Source: Anaerolineaceae bacterium (GTDB taxonomy: Bacteria; Chloroflexota; Anaerolineae; JAAYZQ01). Taken from it: DNA of 9,805 nucleotides. How positions within the stretch are numbered: the first letter of the stretch is position 1; the number at the start of each line of letters is the position of its first letter. The stretch is from assembly GCA_012514775.1 (NCBI GenBank), contig JAAYZQ010000477.1, positions 1 through 9,805 of the forward strand, read 5' to 3'. Of this stretch, positions 1 through 6,184 are shown piece by piece. The notes beneath the pieces are model-generated. The model was given only the letters and a program-made list of their open reading frames with translations, was not told where the DNA came from and searched no databases. The position numbers and the translations under genes are program-made.

Positions 1-458
1 CGGACGGGATCGTCGCGGATGCTGTCCTCGCCGACCGGCCTCAGCACCCGGGCACCCAGGTCGGCCAGGCCGCCGTGCTGGTCGACGATGGTCCCCGGGT
101 CGCGCACGTCGATGGCCATGGCGTTCACGGTGAAATCCCGCCCGGCCAGGTCATCCTCCAGGGCCAGGGGCGGCTCGCCGCGGAAGCGGGCCACGTCCAC
201 GACCAGGCGGCCATCGTCGTGGTAGAGGATGGCGCGGCCGGTGCTCCGCTCCGCGTCCAGGGCGTAATAGTCGCCGCCCAGGGAGTTGGCCAGGTGGCGG
301 GCCACGCGCAGTCCATCGCCCGCCACTGCCACGTCCAGGTCGTAGGTCGGCCGGCCCAGGACCCGGTCGCGCACGCAGCCGCCCACCAGGTAGGCGGGCA
401 CCTCTTGCGCGGCCAGCCAGGCAACGACACGCTCCTGCAGCTCGTGGCTATCCATCAT
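1..458 (-). CDS. CCA-adding enzyme / poly(A) polymerase family nucleotidyltransferase, N-terminal part (runs off the window)
   Basis: This is the head of a class II tRNA nucleotidyltransferase/poly(A) polymerase, the family that adds or repairs the CCA 3' end of tRNA or polyadenylates RNA in the cytoplasm. The frame is open from the ATG at 458 to the window edge, giving 152 codons with no stop. Visible motifs are YLVGGCVRD (residues 23-31), which binds the nucleotide phosphates; the metal-binding DLD pair (D40, D42) in PTYDLDVAV; a likely third carboxylate in VVDVARFR (about D88); and RDFTVNAMA (107-115). The segment ends at the start of the usual DDP-R element. A second ATG follows directly at 455, so the start could be one codon later. 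The ribosome site (GGTGAG) is weak and the predicted leader is only about 8 bases. The head, tRNA-binding and possible HD domains lie outside the window, so CCA-adding, A-adding and poly(A) activities cannot be told apart. The family call is secure; the exact activity is not. Confidence 0.88.
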   Translation of the reverse strand, partial: MMDSHELQERVVAWLAAQEVPAYLVGGCVRDRVLGRPTYDLDVAVAGDGLRVARHLANSLGGDYYALDAERSTGRAILYHDDGRLVVDVARFRGEPPLALEDDLAGRDFTVNAMAIDVRDPGTIVDQHGGLADLGARVLRPVGEDSIRDDPV

Positions 459-472
459 CTCTCACCCGGCCC

Positions 473-501
473 ATTCTAGCACGTCAGGGACGATCTGGCA
501 A
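473..501 (-). promoter_or_regulatory. Predicted sigma70-type promoter of the nucleotidyltransferase gene
   Basis: Read on the minus strand: -35 TTGCCA (501-496), a 17-base spacer, and -10 TAGAAT (478-473). Transcription would start near 466, about 8 bases before the ATG at 458, so the message would be almost leaderless. The call rests on match to consensus and position only. Confidence 0.5.
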
Positions 502-547
502 AGCGTGAGACGCGGCTGCTCCGGCCCCGGCGCGCCCTGGCTGCCCT

Positions 548-576
548 TTGACGGGCCGCGCCAGGTCGGGTATAAT
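548..576 (+). promoter_or_regulatory. Predicted strong sigma70-type promoter of the C45 hydrolase gene
   Basis: -35 TTGACG (548-553), exactly 17 bases, then a perfect -10 TATAAT (571-576). The predicted start point near 583 gives a leader of about 20 bases that contains AGGAAAGG (584-591), a ribosome site 11 bases before the ATG at 603. This is one of the best promoter matches in the window and stands back to back with the nucleotidyltransferase promoter. Confidence 0.65.
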
Positions 577-602
577 CCCGGGCAGGAAAGGTACGGAAAG
601 CG

Positions 603-1655
603 ATGAAGACTCTGCCCGAATTCCACGTCCGCGGTTCGTATTACGAGGTGGGCCTCGCCACCGGCCGGCGCTTTGCGGCCGAGATCGAGAGGACCATGAA
701 CCAGTTTGGCCCGCTGCGGCACGACCTGCTGCCCTACCTGGAGACGGCCGAGGGCCGGGCCCAGTACGGCCACTTTCTGGAGCTGCACCAGGCCCACTTC
801 CCCGGCTACGTGGAGGAGGTGGCGGGCACGGCGGAGGGAGCGGGGCGTCCCTTCGAGGAGGTGTTCCTGGGCAACCTGTGGGGCGAGTTCCAGCCCGCGG
901 CGGGGGTCCAGGGCAGGCGCTGCACCGACGTTGCCGTGCTGACCGCCGATGCCGCCCTGCTGGGCCACAACGAAGACGGCATGCCCTTCTTTGGCGAGGG
1001 GCTGTACCTGGTTCACGGCCAGGTCACGGGCGGGCCGGCCTTTACCGTCCTGTCCTATCCCGGCGCCCTGTTCGGCAGCGCCTTTGGCTTTAACGAGGCC
1101 GGCATCTGTTTCGCCATCAACGCCCTCTTTCCGAAGGAGGTGGGGGCGGGCCTGGGGCGCTGCTTTGCCGCCCGCTCGCTGCTGGAGGCCGAATCGCTGG
1201 ACGACGCCGTGCGGCGGGTGACGCTGCCCGGCCGGTCGTCGGGCTTTGGCTACAACCTGGCCTCGGTCCGTGAGCGCCGCGTGGTGCACGTGGAGGTCGC
1301 GCCGCGCAGCTATGCCCTGCACGAGGTCGAGGGGAGTTACTTGCACACCAACCACTACCTGGAGCTGGGCCGGGTAGAGGACTGGGTGAGCGAATCGAGC
1401 GCCGGGCGGCTGGCGCGGGGCCAGGCGATCCTGGCCGCAGAGCCGCCCCGCGACGCGGCGGAAGTACTGCGTATCCTGGGCGACGAGGCCGGGGCGCCCT
1501 ACCCCATCTATCGCACGGCGACGGCGCCCGACAACAATGCCACCTTTTGCACGGCGCTGTTCGACCTGGATGCCCGCAGGCTGCGCGCCTACACCGCGCA
1601 CCCGGTGCGCGAGGCCGGCGCCTGCCTGGAGTTCGAGATCCCCGGCGGCTCCTGA
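603..1655 (+). CDS. C45-family Ntn hydrolase (acyl-CoA:6-aminopenicillanate acyltransferase-like)
   Basis: A 350-residue protein of the peptidase C45 / isopenicillin-N acyltransferase family. Family members are made as inactive precursors that self-cleave just before a cysteine, which then becomes the N-terminal nucleophile for amide hydrolysis or acyl transfer. The likely nucleophile is Cys107 in RRCTDVAV, at the usual depth, followed by GHNEDG (121-126), FGFNEAG (161-167) and HTNHY (248-252), all typical family landmarks. The N-terminal GSYYEVGLATG (11-21) is the normal opening of the pro-segment. Cleavage would fall between Arg106 and Cys107; fungal penicillin acyltransferase has Gly at that position. 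No signal peptide is seen, so it is probably cytoplasmic. The ATG is supported by AGGAAAGG upstream and a strong promoter. It appears to be a single-gene unit that ends 4 bases from the convergent korC. The substrate is unknown: bacterial homologues act on varied N-acyl or peptide amides, and penicillin activity should not be assumed. Confidence 0.87.
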   Translation: MKTLPEFHVRGSYYEVGLATGRRFAAEIERTMNQFGPLRHDLLPYLETAEGRAQYGHFLELHQAHFPGYVEEVAGTAEGAGRPFEEVFLGNLWGEFQPAAGVQGRRCTDVAVLTADAALLGHNEDGMPFFGEGLYLVHGQVTGGPAFTVLSYPGALFGSAFGFNEAGICFAINALFPKEVGAGLGRCFAARSLLEAESLDDAVRRVTLPGRSSGFGYNLASVRERRVVHVEVAPRSYALHEVEGSYLHTNHYLELGRVEDWVSESSAGRLARGQAILAAEPPRDAAEVLRILGDEAGAPYPIYRTATAPDNNATFCTALFDLDARRLRAYTAHPVREAGACLEFEIPGGS

Positions 1656-1659
1656 GCCG

Positions 1660-2244
1660 TTACTCGGCCGTCCCCAGGAGCCGCTCCGCCTGGGCAAAGC
1701 CGGCGGACAGGGCCTGGAGGTTCATCTCCTCGCTGCCGGCCGGAACGCGGTCCACGACCGCCTTTTCCAGGGCCTCGCGACTGACCAGCCCCGTCAAGCC
1801 GCCGATGAGCCCCAGGCTGACGATGCTGGCCGTGATGCGCCGGCCGGTGGCCGCTTCGGCCACGTCCGAAATGGGCACGCCCAGGGCGCGCAGGCTGGGC
1901 ACGCGGCTGACGTTGCTGGAATCGACGACGATCCAGGCGTCCTCCTTGACCTGGCTGTAGAACTTGTCGCACGCTTCCTGGCTCATGCACAGCAAAAAGT
2001 CGGCGGCCATGACCTTGGGATAGTCGATCTCGCCCCGGGCGATGACCACTTCCGAGCGGCTCGCGCCGCCCCGCGCCTCGGGCCCATAGCTCTGGGTCTG
2101 CACGGCATTCAGCCCGTCATAGACGGCAGCCGCTTCGGCCAGGATGACCCCCGCCAGGATCATGCCCTGCCCGCCCTCGCCCGCCAGCACAATCTCGTAG
2201 CGGTCCGTAAGCTCGCGCCTGGCTTCGCGTCGCAGTGTCTCCAC
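1660..2244 (-). CDS. korC: 2-oxoglutarate:ferredoxin oxidoreductase, gamma subunit
   Basis: The gamma subunit (194 residues from the GTG at 2244) of a multi-subunit 2-oxoacid:ferredoxin oxidoreductase. This subunit belongs to the family that contributes to coenzyme A binding in the complex. AGEGGQG (21-27) is the family's glycine-rich turn, and QSYGPEARGGASRSEVV (51-67) is the highly conserved signature of these gamma domains. Length is normal for the family. A longer frame could begin at the TTG at 2262. GTG is preferred because GGGAGG sits just ahead of it, though with a short 4-base spacing, and nothing comparable precedes the TTG. It is the last gene of korDABC; the gap to korB is about 24 bases, so co-translation in one message is likely. 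It ends 4 bases from the convergent C45 gene with no obvious terminator between them. Pyruvate or branched-chain substrates cannot be excluded from this subunit alone. Confidence 0.92.
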   Translation of the reverse strand: METLRREARRELTDRYEIVLAGEGGQGMILAGVILAEAAAVYDGLNAVQTQSYGPEARGGASRSEVVIARGEIDYPKVMAADFLLCMSQEACDKFYSQVKEDAWIVVDSSNVSRVPSLRALGVPISDVAEAATGRRITASIVSLGLIGGLTGLVSREALEKAVVDRVPAGSEEMNLQALSAGFAQAERLLGTAE

Positions 2245-2268
2245 GTGGCCTCCCTCGCTCAATCTCGC

Positions 2269-3138
2269 TCAGTTCCAGCCCCGGCGCACCTTGCGCTTGC
2301 GCGTCGGCAGCGGGCCGTTGGCCAGCTCGATGACCTGATCGTACAGCTCGGTGAACTCGGGCCGGTCCTCGTCGCGAAAGATGCCGCGGACGATGCGGGC
2401 CGGGTCGCCGTCGTCGCCGTCCTGCTTTTGCGCCGCCTGGAGGGTGATGCTGTTCTCTTTCAACTGGCGCATCATTGCCACGGGCGACTTCATGTTGTTG
2501 GCCCGGCCGAAGGTGGTGTGGCAGTAGCTGACGGCCTCGACCAGGGAAAAGCCCGTCTTTTCGATGGCCCGCTCGATGAGCCGGTCCAGCTCGGTGACGT
2601 GATAGACTGTACCGCGGGCGACAAAAGAGGCGCCGGCGGCCATGGCCAGGTCACAGATGGGGAAGGGCGGCTCGATGTGGCCGTAGGGGGCCGTGGCCGA
2701 TCGAGCATCCAGGGGCGTGGTGGGCGACGACTGGCCGCCCGTCATGCCATAGATGTTGTTGTTGACGACGATGGCCGTCAGGTCGATGTTGCGCCGCGCG
2801 GCGTGGATAAAGTGGTTGCCGCCGATGGCCAGGGCATCGCCATCGCCCATGATGACAATGACCTCCATCTCCGGGCGGGCCAGTTTCAGGCCCGTGGCAA
2901 AGGCCAGGGCCCGGCCGTGGGTGGTGTGCATGGTGTTGAAATCCATGTAGACGGGCATGCGCCCCGTGCAGCCAATGCCCGAGACGAGGGCCACGTCGTC
3001 CTGCTCCAGCTCCAGCTTTTGCACCGCGCGCAGCAGGCTGCCCATGACAATGCCGATGCCGCAGCCCGCGCACCACAGGTGCGGGAACTTTTTGTTGTGG
3101 CGCAGGTATTCGTACGCTCCGTGATCGTGTCGCTTCAT
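2269..3138 (-). CDS. korB: 2-oxoglutarate:ferredoxin oxidoreductase, beta (TPP-binding) subunit
   Basis: A 289-residue beta subunit that binds thiamine diphosphate and the proximal [4Fe-4S] cluster, where 2-oxoacid decarboxylation is coupled to ferredoxin reduction. WCAGCG (22-27), SGIGCTGR (53-60) and SYCHTTFGR (204-212) together supply Cys23, Cys26, Cys57 and Cys206, the expected cluster ligands. The TPP/Mg motif is GDGDALAIGGNH (98-109) with NNNIYGMTGGQ (126-136) completing it. The ATG at 3138 lies 4 bases beyond the korA stop, so translation is probably coupled, with AAGGGACC inside the korA end as a possible ribosome site. The close match to 2-oxoglutarate-type beta subunits and the citrate synthase and isocitrate dehydrogenase genes nearby favour 2-oxoglutarate over pyruvate. 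That substrate choice is inference; the family is certain. The C-terminus is very basic (TRKRKVRRGWN). Confidence 0.94.
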   Translation of the reverse strand: MKRHDHGAYEYLRHNKKFPHLWCAGCGIGIVMGSLLRAVQKLELEQDDVALVSGIGCTGRMPVYMDFNTMHTTHGRALAFATGLKLARPEMEVIVIMGDGDALAIGGNHFIHAARRNIDLTAIVVNNNIYGMTGGQSSPTTPLDARSATAPYGHIEPPFPICDLAMAAGASFVARGTVYHVTELDRLIERAIEKTGFSLVEAVSYCHTTFGRANNMKSPVAMMRQLKENSITLQAAQKQDGDDGDPARIVRGIFRDEDRPEFTELYDQVIELANGPLPTRKRKVRRGWN

Positions 3139-3142
3139 GGTT

Positions 3143-4366
3143 TTAACCGGTCCCTTGATCCGTCCCCGCCCGCCCGGCGGGAGCCGCCTGCGGCTGGGGC
3201 TGAAGCCGGGCCGCGGCGGGCCGCGGCGTTACCTGGGCCTGGGGGGCGCGCATGGCGTCGAGGATCTGCTCGGGCGTGACCATCTGGCCGTCGGCCCGGC
3301 CGACGCGCACCACCTTGGCGCGGCCGGCGATACGCTCCACCTCGAGGGCCACCTGGCCCAGGTTCATCTCGGCGACGATGATGCGCTGGACGTTCTCGGC
3401 CGCCTTTTCCAGGGCCTCCTCGGGAAAGGGCCACAAGGTCATCGGGCGGAAGAGGGCCACCTTGCGGCCGTAACGAGCGCGGGCCACCTTGATGGCCTGC
3501 TTCGCGGCCCGGGCCGTCGAGCCGTAGGAGACCACCAGGATGCGGGGGGCGTCTTCCGTGCGATCCTCTTCCCAGGTACAGATGTCGTCGCGGTTGCGGT
3601 CGATCTTGCGAAAGATCCGCTCCACCCACGGCTGGATCTCGTCCAGGCGGTTGGTGGGAAACCCCCGCGCATCGTGGAGCAAGCCGGTGATGTGGTAACG
3701 GTAGCCCTCGCCAAAGGGGGCCAGGGGCGGCACGTCGGAGGGCGGGTTGCCAAAGGGCTCGTACCATTCCGACGGCACGGTGGGCATCTCGCGGTTGACA
3801 ATGTCCTGGGGCCGCAGCTCGGGCAGGACGACCTTTTCCCGCATGTGGCCCACCACCTCGTCCATGAGCACCAGGGTGGGAATGCGATACTTTTCCGCCA
3901 GGTTAAAGGCGCGGACGGTCAGCTCAAAGGCCTCCTGCACCGAGGCGGGAGCCAGGGCGATGATGGGATGGTCGCCGTGGGTGCCCCAGCGGGCCTGCAT
4001 CACGTCGCCCTGGGAGGGGCTGGTGGGCAGGCCGGTGCTGGGACCGGCGCGCATGACGTTGACGATGACGCACGGCACCTCGGCGACGATGGCATAGCCG
4101 ATGTTCTCCTGCATCAGCGAGAAGCCGGGGCCGCTGGTGGCGGTCATGGCCTTGAGCCCGCCCACCGACGCGCCGATGACCGCCGCGATGCTGGCGATCT
4201 CGTCCTCCATCTGGATGAACTTGCCGCCCAGCCGGGGCAGCTCCCGGGCCATCGTCTCGGCTATCTCGGACGACGGGGTGATGGGATAGCCCGCGAAGAA
4301 GCGGCAGCCGACGGCCAGGGCGCCGGCAGCGCAGGCATTGTTGCCCTGGAGTAATTGGACGCTCAC
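3143..4366 (-). CDS. korA: 2-oxoglutarate:ferredoxin oxidoreductase, alpha subunit
   Basis: A 407-residue alpha subunit that forms much of the substrate and TPP pocket of the Kor complex. The pyrimidine-binding domain carries YPITPSSEI (27-35), TSGPGFSLMQENIGYA (77-92) and RAGPSTGLPTSPSQGD (106-121). The second domain shows SYGSTARAAK (280-289), RPMTLWPFP (307-315) and VAEMNLGQ (331-338). The start is GTG at 4366, overlapping the korD stop in a GTGA arrangement (4363-4366). A very strong GGGAGGTGA lies 6 bases ahead, so korD and korA are translationally coupled. Residues from about 374 to 407 form an Ala/Pro/Gln-rich tail that looks disordered and is beyond the normal end of the fold. Unlike two-subunit forms, the gamma domain is not fused here but encoded separately as korC. 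The substrate is inferred as 2-oxoglutarate from sequence type and neighbours. Confidence 0.94.
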   Translation of the reverse strand: MSVQLLQGNNACAAGALAVGCRFFAGYPITPSSEIAETMARELPRLGGKFIQMEDEIASIAAVIGASVGGLKAMTATSGPGFSLMQENIGYAIVAEVPCVIVNVMRAGPSTGLPTSPSQGDVMQARWGTHGDHPIIALAPASVQEAFELTVRAFNLAEKYRIPTLVLMDEVVGHMREKVVLPELRPQDIVNREMPTVPSEWYEPFGNPPSDVPPLAPFGEGYRYHITGLLHDARGFPTNRLDEIQPWVERIFRKIDRNRDDICTWEEDRTEDAPRILVVSYGSTARAAKQAIKVARARYGRKVALFRPMTLWPFPEEALEKAAENVQRIIVAEMNLGQVALEVERIAGRAKVVRVGRADGQMVTPEQILDAMRAPQAQVTPRPAAARLQPQPQAAPAGRAGTDQGTG

Positions 4367-4704
4367 AGGTCACCTCCCGCCGGCAATGCGCCTTCTTCGG
4401 CCAACCGGGCCAGCTCTTCCAGCTCTTCGACCTCGTCGGGCTCCAGGCGGCGAACGACGATGGCCATGTCGGGGCAATGGCTGTCGCACCAATGACAGGC
4501 GGTGCAGGCCTCGGGCCGGGCCACCACGGGGCGTCCCTGGCCGTTGGCCTTGAGGACGCCCTGGGGACAGAACTCGATGCAGATGCCGCAGCCCTTGCAC
4601 CAGGTGCCAAAGACGGTCACCTGGCCGCGCGGCCTGGCTTTCTTTTTCTTTTCGCCTTCAGAAACCGCAACGGCGGACGGATCCGCCGTTTCACCTTCAA
4701 CCAT
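4363..4704 (-). CDS. korD: Ferredoxin-type (delta) subunit of 2-oxoglutarate:ferredoxin oxidoreductase, 2[4Fe-4S]
   Basis: A 113-residue bacterial-type ferredoxin that serves as delta subunit, carrying electrons from the TPP site to free ferredoxin. There are two complete cluster motifs: C36-C39-C42-C46-Pro (WCKGCGICIEFCP) and C67-C70-C73-C77-Pro (CTACHWCDSHCP). The first about 28 residues are acidic and then basic (EKKKKARPRG) and precede the fold; the last about 25 are acidic and helical. The ATG at 4704 is chosen because GGGAGGTG lies 8 bases upstream. The in-frame TTG at 4764 would sit at the predicted transcription start, so the longer frame is unlikely. It is the first gene of korDABC and its stop overlaps the korA start by 4 bases. 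Confidence 0.92.
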   Translation of the reverse strand: MVEGETADPSAVAVSEGEKKKKARPRGQVTVFGTWCKGCGICIEFCPQGVLKANGQGRPVVARPEACTACHWCDSHCPDMAIVVRRLEPDEVEELEELARLAEEGALPAGGDL

Positions 4705-4761
4705 AGCGAGCACCTCCCAGGCTCCACGAGCCACTTCGCCCGGATGGGGCAAATGATCTAC

Positions 4762-4773
4762 CAATAGCTATTG
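4762..4773. promoter_or_regulatory. Perfect 12-bp palindrome at the kor promoter (possible operator)
   Basis: CAATAGCTATTG is a perfect palindrome covering part of the korD -10 box and the predicted start point. A repressor bound here would block the promoter directly. No regulator gene lies in the window, so the binding factor is unknown, and a 12-bp palindrome can also occur by chance. Confidence 0.4.
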
Positions 4774-4797
4774 TAACATTAGACCGCGTTGTGTCAA
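4770..4797 (-). promoter_or_regulatory. Predicted promoter of korDABC (extended -10)
   Basis: Read on the minus strand: perfect -35 TTGACA (4797-4792), a 16-base spacer, and -10 TACAAT (4775-4770) preceded by TGT, which makes an extended -10. Transcription would begin near 4763, giving a leader of about 60 bases before the korD ATG at 4704. Confidence 0.65.
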
Positions 4798-4845
4798 AAT
4801 TCCCAATGCCCGGGGCAGGGGCAGGCGAACGGGGGCCGGGCCGGT

Positions 4846-4874
4846 TTCTCCCCCGGCCGGAACTGTGGTACAAT
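4846..4874 (+). promoter_or_regulatory. Predicted lhgO promoter P1 (extended -10)
   Basis: TGG followed by TACAAT (4869-4874) forms an extended -10. The -35 region at 17 bases' distance is poor (TTCTCC), as is common for extended -10 promoters. The start point would be near 4881, at the beginning of the 14-bp palindrome. The -10 core mirrors the TGTTACAAT of the divergent kor promoter. Confidence 0.45.
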
Positions 4875-4880
4875 CTACAG
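4863..4880. promoter_or_regulatory. Imperfect inverted repeat over lhgO P1 (possible operator)
   Basis: CTGTGG and CTACAG are separated by 6 bases and pair at 5 of 6 positions, covering the P1 -10 box. The size and dyad shape suit a dimeric repressor of the GntR or similar type, but no such gene is in the window. The assignment is speculative. Confidence 0.25.
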
Positions 4881-4894
4881 ATGCAGCGCTGCAT
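4881..4894. promoter_or_regulatory. Perfect 14-bp palindrome upstream of lhgO (possible operator)
   Basis: ATGCAGCGCTGCAT is a perfect palindrome between the two possible lhgO -10 boxes. It begins at the predicted P1 start and ends 6 bases before TATAAT (4901-4906). Occupancy would interfere with either promoter. It differs in sequence from the palindrome at the kor promoter, so the two operons may answer to different factors. Confidence 0.42.
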
Positions 4895-4900
4895 TTCCTC

Positions 4901-4906
4901 TATAAT
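4901..4906 (+). promoter_or_regulatory. Second possible -10 box for lhgO (P2)
   Basis: This is a perfect TATAAT, with a start point near 4913 and a leader of about 40 bases. No recognisable -35 hexamer lies 16-19 bases upstream, where the 14-bp palindrome sits instead. P2 might need an activator bound at that palindrome, or may not be used. Confidence 0.3.
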
Positions 4907-4952
4907 ATACCAAATGATTCCTTGAAAAATCAGGCAGTAAGGAGGAGGCGTC

Positions 4953-6164
4953 GTGACCGATTCCAAATTCGACCTCGCCATCGTCGGCGCGGGCGTCGTG
5001 GGCCTGGCCTCGGCCCTGGCCCTGACCCGCTTGCAGCCAGATCTCAAGCTCGTCATCCTGGAAAAAGAGGGACGCGTCGCCGCCCACCAGACGGGAAACA
5101 ACAGCGGCGTGATCCACGCCGGCCTCTATTACAAGCCCGGCAGCCTGAAGGCCAAGATGGCCGTGGAAGGCGCCCGGTGCATGATCGAGTTCTGCCAGGA
5201 GCACGACCTGCCCCACGAGCTGTGCGGCAAGGTGGTGGTTGCCACCAGCGAAGCAGAGGTTCCTCGCCTGGACGAGCTGTACCGGCGGGGTGTGGCCAAC
5301 GGCGTGCCGGGCCTGGTGCGGCTGTCAGCCGGCGAGATCGAGGACTATGAGCCCCACGCCCGGGGCGTGGCCGGCCTCTGGTCGCCGCGCACGGGCATCG
5401 TGGACTATCTCGCCGTGACGGCCAAGTACGCCGAATTGGTCCAGGGGGCAGGGGCCACCATCCGCTTTAACACCGAGGTCACGGGCATCCAGGAGCGCGA
5501 CGGCGGCCTGGTCGTCGAGACGGACCAGGGCGAGGTGCAGGCCAGGGCGCTGATCAACTGTGCCGGGCTGCAGAGCGACCTGGTGGCAAGCATGACGGGC
5601 AGCACCGAGGGCGTGCGCATCGTGGGCTTCCGGGGCGAGTACTATAAGCTGGCGCCCGAGAGCAGCAGGCTGGTGCGGGGCCTCGTCTATCCCGTGCCCG
5701 ACCCGCGGTTTCCGTTCCTGGGCGTTCACTTCACGAAAAAGATCGACGGCTCGGTGGAAGCGGGCCCCAACGCCGTCCTGGCCTTTGCCCGGGAGGGCTA
5801 TGCCAAGAGCGACATCAGCCCGAAATACGTCGCCGGGCTGGTGACCTTTCCCGGCTTCTGGGCCATGGCGGCCAAGTATTGGAAGATGGGCCTGGCCGAG
5901 ATGTGGCGCTCGTACAACAAGCGCGCCTTTGTCAAGGCCCTACAGGTGCTGGTGCCCGAGGTGCGCGTCCAGGACGTGGCCCCCGGGGGCGTGGGCATCC
6001 GCGCCCAGGCAATGGACAACAAGGGCAACCTGCTGGACGATTTCCGTTTCCTGGAGGCGCCCCACGCCATCCACGTCTTGAACGCTCCCTCGCCGGCGGC
6101 CACGGCATCGCTGGCCATCGGCGAATACATTGCCCAGAAGGCTCTGTCGAGCTTTGGCTTATAA
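4953..6164 (+). CDS. lhgO: L-2-hydroxyglutarate oxidase/dehydrogenase (FAD-dependent)
   Basis: A 403-residue flavoprotein of the D-amino-acid-oxidase (DAO) fold, about the usual length for LhgO. It oxidises L-2-hydroxyglutarate to 2-oxoglutarate, passing electrons to oxygen or the quinone pool; in characterised relatives it is membrane-associated without a transmembrane segment, and none is seen here. GAGVVG (12-17) is the dinucleotide-binding turn, with acidic E37 (LEKEG) ending the second strand. HQTGNNSGVIHAGLYY (45-60) is the family signature. Further marks are FPFLGVHFTK (253-262), GPNA (271-274), GVGIRAQ (346-352) and the C-terminal FAD contact LNAPSPAATASLAIG (376-390). The start is GTG at 4953, set by AAGGAGGAGG (4939-4948). 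It is the first gene of lhgO-gltA-icd and diverges from korDABC. Its product is the substrate of Kor and the product of Icd, pointing to 2-oxoglutarate recovery or L-2-hydroxyglutarate use. Other DAO-family oxidases are less likely given the signature. Confidence 0.93.
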   Translation: MTDSKFDLAIVGAGVVGLASALALTRLQPDLKLVILEKEGRVAAHQTGNNSGVIHAGLYYKPGSLKAKMAVEGARCMIEFCQEHDLPHELCGKVVVATSEAEVPRLDELYRRGVANGVPGLVRLSAGEIEDYEPHARGVAGLWSPRTGIVDYLAVTAKYAELVQGAGATIRFNTEVTGIQERDGGLVVETDQGEVQARALINCAGLQSDLVASMTGSTEGVRIVGFRGEYYKLAPESSRLVRGLVYPVPDPRFPFLGVHFTKKIDGSVEAGPNAVLAFAREGYAKSDISPKYVAGLVTFPGFWAMAAKYWKMGLAEMWRSYNKRAFVKALQVLVPEVRVQDVAPGGVGIRAQAMDNKGNLLDDFRFLEAPHAIHVLNAPSPAATASLAIGEYIAQKALSSFGL

Positions 6165-6184
6165 GACCTACAAAGGAGTTACGA

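Noticed and set aside
462..1697. A 411-codon minus-strand frame opposite the C45 gene
   Set aside because: It covers both the C45 gene and the intergenic promoters, has no domain signature and no convincing ribosome site. The C45 frame has the family motifs.
1537..3279. A 580-codon open frame on the plus strand opposite korC and korB
   Set aside because: It spans two well-supported genes and their junction, has biased composition and no motifs, and is the mirror of the codon bias on the other strand.
3137..4354. A 405-codon plus-strand frame opposite korA
   Set aside because: It is antisense to a gene with full alpha-subunit motifs and is low-complexity, His/Gly/Asp-rich.
4705..4764. TTG start for korD that adds 20 residues
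   Set aside because: The TTG coincides with the predicted transcription start, and a strong SD precedes the ATG at 4704.
4838..4858. GC-rich GGCCGG/CCGGCC stem upstream of lhgO
   Set aside because: It is only 6 bp with no T-run, and such stems are common in GC-rich intergenic DNA; too weak to list as a feature.
5879..6184. N-terminal extension of citrate synthase into lhgO
   Set aside because: This 102-codon stretch overlaps lhgO in another frame. The ATG at 6185 has AAAGGAG at good spacing and begins a normal citrate synthase N-terminus.
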